Part shown: piece by piece, positions 1 to 6,170 of the stretch
Layout of the letters: each line of letters opens with the position of its first letter
How positions within the stretch are numbered: position 1 is the stretch's first letter
Assembly (NCBI GenBank): GCA_002395905.1
Contig: DGVK01000234.1
Coordinates: 1-8,076 of the forward strand
Direction of reading: 5' to 3'
DNA length: 8,076 nt
From: Verrucomicrobia bacterium UBA4286
GTDB lineage: Bacteria > Verrucomicrobiota > Kiritimatiellia > RFP12 > UBA1067
The notes under the pieces: generated by a model
Told to the model about the DNA's origin: nothing
What the model saw: the letters and a program-made list of their open reading frames with translations, nothing else
Databases searched by the model: none
Made by a program: the position numbers and the translations under genes

Positions 1-972
1 CTCAACATGCGCGACAACGGCATCAACGTCATTGTCGGCCAGCGCAAGGGCAAGGGTCCCAACTCCAGCTGGGGCCGCGCCATTAAGGACGGATGGGTTC
101 CCGGCAAGACGCTCTTCTCCATCGAGGAGGCGGCCGAGAAGGGCGATATCATCATGCTCCTTACGTCCGACGGTTCCGTCGGCGAGGTCTGGAAGAAGAT
201 TGAAAAGTACGTCTCGGCCGGCAAGGCGCTCTACTTCAGCCACGGCTTCGCGTATGTCTACAACAAGCTTACCGGCGTGAAGCCCGGCATCGGCGTCGAT
301 GTGATCATGGTCGCCCCGAAGGGCTCAGGCACGAACGTCCGCCGCAACTTCCTTAACGGCGCCGGCATCAACAGCTCCTTCGCCGTCGCGCGCGACGCGA
401 CCGGCAAGGCGATGGACCTCACGCTCGCCATCGGCATCGCCATCGGCTCGGGCTATCTCTTCCCGACCACGTTCGAGAAGGAGGTCACGAGCGACCTTGT
501 CGGCGAGCGCGGAATTCTCATGGGCGCGCTCTGCGGCGTCATGGAGGCGCAGTACTACACCCTCCGCGCCAACGGCCACAGCCCGAGCGAGGCTTTCAAC
601 GAAACATGCGAGGAACTCACGCAGTCGCTCATCCGCCTCGTCGACGAGAACGGCATGGACTGGATGTACTCCAACTGCTCGCAGACGGCCCAGCACGGCG
701 CGCTCAAGTGGCGCCCGCTCTTCCGCAAGGCGACCGAGCCCGTCTTCAAGCGCCTCTACGCTTCGACCAAGAAGATGCAGGAGGCCCGCGAGGTCATCCG
801 CGACACCGGCCGCGCCGACTACAAGGAGTTCATGGCCAAGAAGCTGCAGGAGATGCACGACAGCGAGATGTGGAAGGCCGGCGAGGCCGTCCGCGCGCTG
901 CGTCCGCGCGAGAAGGCCAAGGCCAACGCGTCGACTGCCGCCGGCGTGCAGGGCCGCAAAATCACAAAGTAA
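1..972 (+). CDS. ilvC: Ketol-acid reductoisomerase, 3' part (start lies outside the window)
   Basis: The enzyme isomerises and reduces acetolactate or acetohydroxybutyrate to dihydroxy acids in valine, leucine and isoleucine synthesis, using NADPH and Mg2+ in the cytosol. The frame is open from base 1 (LNMRDNG...), and the family needs a Rossmann start with a GxGxxG loop before this point, so the first Met at 7 is internal. Counting from that Met, visible marks are the cofactor-loop region VGQRKGKGPNSSW (about 10-22), YFSHGF with the conserved His (76-81), VMVAPKGSG-like strand (100-108), the metal-binding D163/E167 in TSDLVGERG, NETCEELTQSL (198-208), and the substrate-loop Ser in YSNCSQTAQ (221-229). 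The sequence follows the Bacteroidetes/fungal-mitochondrial branch, with SPSEAFNETCEELTQSL and ESEMW-like endings, rather than the E. coli type. A basic, Ala-rich tail of about 20 residues runs past the usual LRP end. Codons are strongly biased to C/G endings, suggesting high expression. Family call is secure. Confidence 0.96.
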   Translation, partial: LNMRDNGINVIVGQRKGKGPNSSWGRAIKDGWVPGKTLFSIEEAAEKGDIIMLLTSDGSVGEVWKKIEKYVSAGKALYFSHGFAYVYNKLTGVKPGIGVDVIMVAPKGSGTNVRRNFLNGAGINSSFAVARDATGKAMDLTLAIGIAIGSGYLFPTTFEKEVTSDLVGERGILMGALCGVMEAQYYTLRANGHSPSEAFNETCEELTQSLIRLVDENGMDWMYSNCSQTAQHGALKWRPLFRKATEPVFKRLYASTKKMQEAREVIRDTGRADYKEFMAKKLQEMHDSEMWKAGEAVRALRPREKAKANASTAAGVQGRKITK

Positions 973-976
973 CCTG

Positions 977-983
977 AAAAGGA
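977..983 (+). promoter_or_regulatory. Shine-Dalgarno site of the antiporter gene
   Basis: AAAAGGA lies seven bases before the ATG at 991, in the 18-base gap after the ilvC stop. It supports that start and independent ribosome entry within a shared ilvC transcript. Confidence 0.6.
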
Positions 984-990
984 TCGGCGG

Positions 991-3015
991 ATGAGCGAGA
1001 GCGCCTTTTTCCAGGATCTCGCGCTGCTGATGGCCGTAGCAGGCCTGGTGTCCGTCATCTTCGCCAAGCTGGGCTGGCCGAAGGTGGCGGGCTACATTTT
1101 TGCCGGCGTGATGATCGGCAAGTACAGCTGGGGCGGTGGCCTGCTGGCCGACGAGCAGTCTGTAAGGACCATCGGGCAGCTCGGCGTGGTGTTCCTCATG
1201 TTCACCATGGGTCTCGGGTTCTCGACCTCCCAGATGAAGCGCATACGCGGCGTCGCCGCGCCTGCGGCGATAATCGACACCCTTATGATGACGTGGCTCG
1301 GCTACACAGTCGGGCGGCACGTCTTCGGCTGGGGGGCCGTCCCCTCGCTCTTTCTCGGCGCGGCGATATGCGATTCTGCTACGACGATGCTCGCGAAGGT
1401 GATAGACGAGATGAGGTGGGGCGACAGGCCGTTTGTGAAATACGCGCTCGGCACGTCCGTCTGCGAGGACATAATAACCGTCGGCATACTGGCGCTCGTG
1501 ACCGGCGTGGCGCAGAGCGGGGAGCTGTCGGTCGTGGACGCCGGGGCGTCGCTCGGAGGTCTTTTCGTATTCTTCCTGGTTTCGATAGTCGCGGGGTTTG
1601 TTGTCGTGCCGCGCCTGTTGAAGTCTGTATCGAAATCCCACGACGACGAGGCGCTGCTGCTGGCGATACTGGGGCTCTGCTTTTTCGTGTCGTGGGTGGC
1701 GTTCAAGTTCGACTTCTCGCTTGCGCTCGGGGCGTTCGTCGTCGGGTTCCTCGGCGGCGCGAGCGATGTGCGCCACCGTCTGGCCGAGCTCGCCGAGCCG
1801 CTCAAGTCGATGTTCGCGGCCGTGTTCTTCGTGTCGATCGGCCTCCTGCTCGACCCTTCGGCGTGTCTGGCCAACTGGCCAGCGATTCTCGTAGTGTCGT
1901 TTGTTGTGGTCGTCGGCAAGTTTCTCAACTGCACGGTCGGCGCGCTTGTCGGCGGCGAGAGCGTGAAGACTGCGGTGCAGATGGGGATGGGGCTTGCGCA
2001 GATAGGAGAGTTCGCCTTTCTCGTCGGCATGCTATACGTCACCGTCACGGGCGACGTGCAGAGTCCGATGTACAATATAGTCGTCGCCGTTTCGCTCGTC
2101 ACGACGCTGTTAAGTCCGCTTCTCATAAAATGCTCGGAGCGCGCAGGCGAATGGGCCGAGTCCAGAACGCCCGCGCGTGCGAAGTCTGCGCTGCAGGCCT
2201 ACAGGGCGCTTCTCGCGAAATACAACGGCGGCCGCCGCGAGGCGCGTCTGCACCGCATTGTGAGGGCGTGCCTCGTGCAGCTCGGCGTGATCGCCGTGAT
2301 GAACTTTGCGATCGCGCTCGTCTTCTCGATTTTGAACGACCAGGACTGGTCGAACTTCTCCGTGGCGTTCGATGAATACAAGAAGATAGTCTTCTGCCTC
2401 GCCGCGAACCTCGTGATCGTGTCGCTTCTCGCGCCTGCGGTTCATGTGGCGCGCACGCTCGGCAACGCGCTCTCGGTCGTCCTTGTGGGCGCCGGCGAAA
2501 GCCGCTGGCAGCTCGCCGTGAGGCATGTGACGACGCTTGCCGTGCAGATAGCGGTGGTGGTGCTCTTCTTTTGCGAGGTCGTGATGATAAACGTCAACCT
2601 CACGCCCGATGAACTGTGGGCGCGGTGGCTTATCAATCTTGTGCTTCTCACGGCTGCGGTTTTCGGCTGGAAGTCGTTCCAGAAGGCCGGCCGCCGCGCC
2701 GTGACGAGATTCGACGAGGCTGTCACTGCCGACGAACGCCGCGAGAAGCTCGGCTCGATGCTCACGTTCAAGCTACCCGAGGGGATGGTGCACAAGCTTA
2801 CGATCGACATGGAATCGCCGGCGGTCGGCGGTACGGTGGTGTCGCTCAACATCCGCGCCAAGACAGGCGCTTCGGTAGTGTCGGTCGAGCGCGGCGGCGA
2901 GATGATAAGGAACGTCGGGCCCGAGACGGAGTTCCGCGTCGGCGACATTCTCTACACGATGGGCAACGGCGAGCAGATAGCGGCGCTCAAAGACCTCCTG
3001 GGCATCACAGTCTAG
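991..3015 (+). CDS. KefB-type cation:proton antiporter (CPA2) with extra membrane bundle and C-terminal TrkA-C domain
   Basis: A 674-residue inner-membrane protein predicted to exchange Na+ or K+ for protons. Residues 1-380 form a CPA2 antiporter unit of roughly 11-13 hydrophobic segments. It includes a conserved acidic pair in the core helix, GTSVCEDIITV (E159, D160), and the family signature QMGMGLAQIGEFAFLVG (330-346). A charged linker (about 381-425) is followed by about four more hydrophobic segments (426-446, 464-486, 508-532, 546-561). Residues about 602-672 look like a TrkA-C (RCK-C) domain: VGGTVVSLNIRAKTGASVV, then RVGDILYTMG. There is no Rossmann TrkA-N domain, so any ligand control would act through the C-domain alone. 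Antiporters of this length with a TrkA-C end are known in Bacteroidetes and relatives. The ATG at 991 has a good SD and the N-terminus fits the family. Ion specificity cannot be read; the QD pair typical of KefC is replaced by ED, as in YbaL-like members. Probably co-transcribed with ilvC. Confidence 0.9.
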   Translation: MSESAFFQDLALLMAVAGLVSVIFAKLGWPKVAGYIFAGVMIGKYSWGGGLLADEQSVRTIGQLGVVFLMFTMGLGFSTSQMKRIRGVAAPAAIIDTLMMTWLGYTVGRHVFGWGAVPSLFLGAAICDSATTMLAKVIDEMRWGDRPFVKYALGTSVCEDIITVGILALVTGVAQSGELSVVDAGASLGGLFVFFLVSIVAGFVVVPRLLKSVSKSHDDEALLLAILGLCFFVSWVAFKFDFSLALGAFVVGFLGGASDVRHRLAELAEPLKSMFAAVFFVSIGLLLDPSACLANWPAILVVSFVVVVGKFLNCTVGALVGGESVKTAVQMGMGLAQIGEFAFLVGMLYVTVTGDVQSPMYNIVVAVSLVTTLLSPLLIKCSERAGEWAESRTPARAKSALQAYRALLAKYNGGRREARLHRIVRACLVQLGVIAVMNFAIALVFSILNDQDWSNFSVAFDEYKKIVFCLAANLVIVSLLAPAVHVARTLGNALSVVLVGAGESRWQLAVRHVTTLAVQIAVVVLFFCEVVMINVNLTPDELWARWLINLVLLTAAVFGWKSFQKAGRRAVTRFDEAVTADERREKLGSMLTFKLPEGMVHKLTIDMESPAVGGTVVSLNIRAKTGASVVSVERGGEMIRNVGPETEFRVGDILYTMGNGEQIAALKDLLGITV

Positions 3016-3065
3016 CCTTCCACTGAAAAAGAAACATCCCACTCGCCGCGAACTTGTCATGCCGG

Positions 3066-3102
3066 CCGGGCCTTGCAAAGTGCAAAACCGATGGCGGCCC
3101 GG
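3066..3102. other. Imperfect hairpin in the convergent gap, possible terminator
   Basis: CCGGGCC (3066-3072) is complementary to GGCCCGG (3096-3102), and directly inside it TTGCA (3073-3077) pairs with TGCAA (3081-3085) over an AAG loop. The right side carries a ten-base bulge (3086-3095). It sits between the antiporter stop and the 3' end of the oppositely oriented tRNA, where a two-way terminator would be useful. Neither strand has a run of T after the stem, so it is not a standard intrinsic terminator. A T-rich stretch on the minus strand (complement of 3027-3035) lies about 30 bases further on. Confidence 0.3.
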
Positions 3103-3117
3103 ATACAACCATTCGAC

Positions 3118-3194
3118 TGGTGGGCGGTGAGGGATTCGAACCCCCGACCTAATGCGTGTAAAGCACTCGCTCTAACCAACTGAGCTAACCGCCC
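3118..3194 (-). tRNA. tRNA-Val (anticodon TAC), CCA encoded
   Basis: Read on the minus strand, the 7-base-pair acceptor stem is GGGCGGT with ACCGCCC, perfectly paired. It is followed by TA, a D arm (GCTC/GAGC), anticodon stem AGTGC/GCATT with one G-T pair, and loop TTTACAC giving anticodon TAC, which reads Val GTA and, with the usual U34 modification, other GTN codons. The T arm is GGGGG-TTCGAAT-CCCTC with one G-T pair. The discriminator is A and the CCA is in the DNA (3118-3120). Length is 77 bases with CCA. It lies 20 bases after the stop of the ABC ATPase gene and has its own promoter overlapping that stop, so it can be made both alone and perhaps from operon read-through. Confidence 0.97.
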
Positions 3195-3208
3195 GCAAAA
3201 CGAAGCGT

Positions 3209-3238
3209 ATTATATCATATTTTTGGAACGGCCGCCAA
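3209..3238 (-). promoter_or_regulatory. Extended -10 promoter of tRNA-Val, overlapping the ABC gene stop codon
   Basis: On the minus strand TGATATAAT spans 3217-3209, a perfect TATAAT with the TGn extension. A weak -35 (TTGGCG, 3238-3233) lies 18 bases upstream, inside the last codons of the ABC ATPase gene. Transcription should begin near 3201-3202, leaving a leader of about 7 bases before the mature tRNA at 3194. The TGA stop codon of the ABC gene (3217-3215) supplies the TG of the extended -10. Confidence 0.75.
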
Positions 3239-3907
3239 CAGGCGGCGCGTGTAGTCGCTTCGAGGATGCTCGAACACCTCTGTCGCATCGCCGCTATCCA
3301 CGAAAAGGCCGTGATCCATGACGCAGATCCTGTCGCAGACGTTCTTCACCACTGCGAGATCGTGGGCTATCAGAAGAATCGAAAGCCCGAGTTCGCGCCG
3401 CAGGTCGCGCAGAAGATTGAGCACCCTCGCCTGCACCGACACGTCAAGCGCAGACACAGGTTCGTCGGCGATGAGCAGCTGCGGCTCGCAGGCGAGTGCG
3501 CGCGCAATCGATACGCGCTGGCACTGTCCGCCGGACATCTCCCGCGGATACTGGTCGAGCACCGCAGCGCTGAGCCCCACGAGGTCCAGCAGCTCTTCAG
3601 GCGTGCGAGAGCTTATGCGCTTGACCCGCAAAACCTCCGCCAGCGTCTGGCGAACCGTCATGCGCGGATTAAGCGAGCCAACGGCGTCCTGAAAGACCAT
3701 CTGCACCGACTTCGCACGGCAGACTATCTTCCCAGAGAACGTCTTTTCAAGCCCGATAAGCGTTTTGGCGATTGTGGACTTTCCGCTGCCGGATTCCCCG
3801 ACGATGCCGAGAATCTCGCCTTCGCCAAGCGTGAACGAGACTCCTTTCACCGCCTCGAAAGCGCCGTAGCGGACATGCAGCCCGTCAACCTCCAGAACAT
3901 TCGCCAT
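3215..3907 (-). CDS. Short oligopeptide/dipeptide-type ABC transporter ATPase (OppF/DppF family)
   Basis: A 230-residue ATPase of the peptide/nickel importer class. Counted from the ATG at 3907, it shows Walker A GESGSGKST (37-45), a Q-loop MVFQDAVGSLNPR (Q73) typical of OppF, the signature MSGGQCQR (124-131, Cys replacing the usual Arg), Walker B LLIADE (144-149), D-loop SALD (152-155) and switch His 182 in LIAHDLAVV. Two things are unusual. Only about 30 residues separate the Walker Lys from the Q-loop Gln, against nearer 45-50 in typical OppF proteins. The chain also ends just after HPRSDYTRRLLAAVPKI, so the usual oligopeptide-binding C-terminal extension is missing. The catalytic residues are intact. 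No permease or binding protein is in the window. An in-frame GTG at 3910 is possible, but the ATG overlaps the argH stop as TGATG, which favours coupled re-initiation; no SD is seen. Substrate is unknown. Confidence 0.88.
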   Translation of the reverse strand: MANVLEVDGLHVRYGAFEAVKGVSFTLGEGEILGIVGESGSGKSTIAKTLIGLEKTFSGKIVCRAKSVQMVFQDAVGSLNPRMTVRQTLAEVLRVKRISSRTPEELLDLVGLSAAVLDQYPREMSGGQCQRVSIARALACEPQLLIADEPVSALDVSVQARVLNLLRDLRRELGLSILLIAHDLAVVKNVCDRICVMDHGLFVDSGDATEVFEHPRSDYTRRLLAAVPKI

Positions 3908-5268
3908 CACTTGAGCAACGCGGCTTTTGCTTTATTGAGCGCGGCGAGACGCTCGCCCACGCCTTTCAGCGACTCTCTGGCCCGGCGCAGATAAATGCGC
4001 GTGTCGAGTCCTCCCGTCGCGCCCTCGTGGGTCTTCGCGGCGACGGCGCGATCCGGATCTTCACCGGAAAGACGCTCTAGATGGTCTCGCACGTCATGGT
4101 ATGCGTCGCGCCATGGCGTGCCTTCGGCCACCTTGCGCAGCGCGACGTCCGTCGCAAACACGCCGGGCGTGAAAGCCGCGCGGCAGCGCGCCTCGTCCAC
4201 CGACATGCCGGCGACGACCTTCGCGAGTATGCGGAGTGTCGTGCGCGTTATGTCGAGACCCTTCATGTAGAGCCACTTGCAGTCCTGGAGATCGCGGTTG
4301 TATCCGCCGGGCATCGCATGCAGAAGCGAGAGCGCCGCAGTCTGGAGTCCGAGCACCTGCGCGGCCTTCGACCTCACCAGCTCCAGCACGTCGGGATTGA
4401 ACTTCTGCGGCATTATCGACGAACCTGTGCAGTATTCGCGCGGCAGTTTGAAATAGCCGATTTCAGGCATTGAATACAGAATCATGTCCTCCGCAAGACG
4501 CGAAAGAACGGCCATCAGCTGGGCGAGCGCCGAAAGAAGCGCCGCCTCGCACTCGCCGCGCGCCATCGACGCGCCGAAACAGTTGTGGATGGTGCGGGAA
4601 AAGCCCAGAAGCTTTGTCGTGCGCTGTCTGTCGAGCGGCAGCGGCACACCGTATCCTGCGGCGGAGCCTAGCGGGTTCAGGTCTGCAAGACGGTAGGCCG
4701 CTTCCAGATTTTCCAGCTGGTCGAGAATCATCTCCGCGTGTCCTGTGGCCCACATCTCGACCGATGACGGCATGGCGGGCTGAAGATGGGTGCGCCCGAC
4801 GAGCGGGATCATCCCGGCCTCCGTTCCGAAGGTGCCGAGCTGCGACGCGAGCTCGACAAGCTCTGCTTCGGTGCGGAGGATCGCGTCCTTCATGTGAAGG
4901 CGCACGTCTACGGCGACCTGGTCGTTGCGCGAGCGCCCGGTGTGTATCTTCTTCCCGAGGTCGCCGAGTTTCTCCGTGAGCATGCGTTCGACGGCCATGT
5001 GCACGTCCTGGTCCTCGACGCGTATTTCGAACCGTCCCTTCTCTGCGAGCGCCGCAATGCGGCCGAGCTCCTTGCGCACTGCTGCGGCCTCTTTCTTCGT
5101 GACGACAGGCCGCTTGAGCTTCATCTCGGAGAGCATCGTTACATGGGCCGCCGTCCCCATGCAGTCCCACACGGCAAGTTCCCTGTCAAGAACAGGGTCG
5201 TCCCCTACGGTGTACTTGAGGACGTCCGGGTCGATTCTGTTGTCGGTTATGGTTTTTTTCGTTTTCAT
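3907..5268 (-). CDS. argH: Argininosuccinate lyase
   Basis: It splits argininosuccinate into arginine and fumarate, the last step of arginine synthesis; it is a cytosolic homotetramer in the fumarase/aspartase superfamily. The 453-residue length is normal. Key marks are VEDQDVHMAVERMLTEKLGD (85-104), HTGRSRNDQV (109-118, substrate binding), GRTHLQPAMP with His161 (158-167), and the mobile signature loop GSSIMPQKFNPD (282-293), which holds the catalytic Ser. The N-terminus lacks the usual WGGRF segment and reads TDNRIDPDVLKYTVGDDPVLDRELAVWD, a divergent form in which the region after about residue 28 aligns again. The frame is open far upstream, but only as a shadow of the preceding gene. The ATG at 5268 overlaps the previous stop as ATGA and has an SD seven bases before it. 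No other arginine gene is in the window. Confidence 0.95.
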   Translation of the reverse strand: MKTKKTITDNRIDPDVLKYTVGDDPVLDRELAVWDCMGTAAHVTMLSEMKLKRPVVTKKEAAAVRKELGRIAALAEKGRFEIRVEDQDVHMAVERMLTEKLGDLGKKIHTGRSRNDQVAVDVRLHMKDAILRTEAELVELASQLGTFGTEAGMIPLVGRTHLQPAMPSSVEMWATGHAEMILDQLENLEAAYRLADLNPLGSAAGYGVPLPLDRQRTTKLLGFSRTIHNCFGASMARGECEAALLSALAQLMAVLSRLAEDMILYSMPEIGYFKLPREYCTGSSIMPQKFNPDVLELVRSKAAQVLGLQTAALSLLHAMPGGYNRDLQDCKWLYMKGLDITRTTLRILAKVVAGMSVDEARCRAAFTPGVFATDVALRKVAEGTPWRDAYHDVRDHLERLSGEDPDRAVAAKTHEGATGGLDTRIYLRRARESLKGVGERLAALNKAKAALLK

Positions 5269-6170
5269 TGAAGAACCTCTTTCAACTTGTCGTCCGCTTC
5301 GTGAAGCATCGTCCCGAGCTCTTCGGCGGAGATTTTTCCGCGTGCAAGCTCCACGAGAAAATCGGAATACGCCTGCGCTGCGGCAGTCATGCGGTCGCCG
5401 CGTCCGCCGCCGAAGACAAGCAGTTCGCGCGATTTCTTGACAGCCGCGAGGCGCACCACCGGATCGGTTTTCGAAAGCTCTATCGCATCGCGGAAGGTGC
5501 ACCCTGTGAAGCGTCCGCAGAACGGCAGGCTGTAGTAAGGCGGGTAAAGCATGAGGCGCGACGCGAACACCGCCACATCCTCGCGCGAGGCGTGCCCGGG
5601 GTTTGAAACCTTCCTGAGCTGTTTGAGGTAGTACTCGTCGTCGCGGCCTTCCGCCGCGACGCCGCGTTCGCGCCAGCGCTTGAGTTCGGCGCGCTCGTCC
5701 TCCAGCCTCAGGGCGGGATCGGCCGAGCGCAGGGCGAGCGCCGCGCCGGCGTCGTCGAGCTCCTCGCCGCGCAGAGCCAGATAGAAACCCCTGACGATTG
5801 CAAGGCGCAGAGCGTCCATATCCGAATAACCGGGAGCGGGGAGCTTGATGCGCATGAAGCGGTCGCCGTTCGCGCGGGTGTCTGTCGACACGACCACGTC
5901 GGCGATGTTCGTGCGCACCGACCCTATGTGCACTATTATGCCCGGGTCGTCGAAGCGTCTGTGCGGCGCGGCTTTGGCCTGATACAGCCGCCTGCATATG
6001 TCGGCGGCATAGCGCGCCACGGGAATCTGATATTCGCGGCGCATGTCGGCCGGACAGTCTGCGTATACCTGCACAAGCCCCTCCACCTGCGTCACGGGCG
6101 GCGTGCGGAAGCGTTCGATAAGCTCTGCGCGCGTGAGGGCGAGGACAAGTATGGCCGCAAATACGTTCAT
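5265..6170 (-). CDS. Hypothetical protein, probably exported
   Basis: I do not recognise this 301-residue protein. It is held to be real because it fits the operon exactly: its ATG overlaps the mraY stop as TGATG and its TGA overlaps the argH start as ATGA. Residues 1-15 (MNVFAAILVLALTRA) look like a short signal peptide with an ALTRA-E cleavage site, but lack a Lys or Arg before the hydrophobic core, so a membrane anchor is also possible. Residues about 77-110 alternate hydrophobic and polar positions like beta strands (GIIVHIGSVRTNIADVVVS, then DRFMRIKLPAP), followed by a helix DMDALRLAIVRGFYLAL (117-133). The second half is charged and helical. Four Cys (39, 59, 218, 224) could form disulfides if exported; the last two are in PFCGRFTGC. 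No catalytic motif such as HExxH is seen. Its place between mraY and argH gives no firm clue to function, though an exported product beside mraY could act at the envelope. Confidence 0.8.
   Translation of the reverse strand: MNVFAAILVLALTRAELIERFRTPPVTQVEGLVQVYADCPADMRREYQIPVARYAADICRRLYQAKAAPHRRFDDPGIIVHIGSVRTNIADVVVSTDTRANGDRFMRIKLPAPGYSDMDALRLAIVRGFYLALRGEELDDAGAALALRSADPALRLEDERAELKRWRERGVAAEGRDDEYYLKQLRKVSNPGHASREDVAVFASRLMLYPPYYSLPFCGRFTGCTFRDAIELSKTDPVVRLAAVKKSRELLVFGGGRGDRMTAAAQAYSDFLVELARGKISAEELGTMLHEADDKLKEVLQ
5276..5282 (-). promoter_or_regulatory. Shine-Dalgarno site of argH
   Basis: AAAGAGG on the minus strand lies seven bases before the ATG at 5268, inside the last codons of the preceding gene. 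It settles the argH start against the much longer open frame. Confidence 0.65.

Noticed and set aside
325..1776. A 483-codon open frame on the minus strand opposite ilvC and the antiporter
   Set aside because: Its translation is rich in Arg, His and Glu with no family signal, and it lies opposite two well-identified genes in GC-rich DNA, where antisense frames often stay open.
1293..2375. A 360-codon plus-strand frame inside the antiporter gene
   Set aside because: It is an Arg-rich out-of-frame shadow, with no membrane or domain pattern; the antiporter frame explains the region.
3908..3910. GTG start one codon before the ABC ATPase ATG
   Set aside because: It is possible, but the ATG forms a TGATG junction with the argH stop and no SD favours the GTG; the difference is one residue.
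5269..5997. Extension of the argH frame upstream by over 240 codons
   Set aside because: The extra part is Arg-rich, has no homology to ArgH and reads the preceding gene in another frame. The ATG at 5268 has an SD and an ATGA junction.
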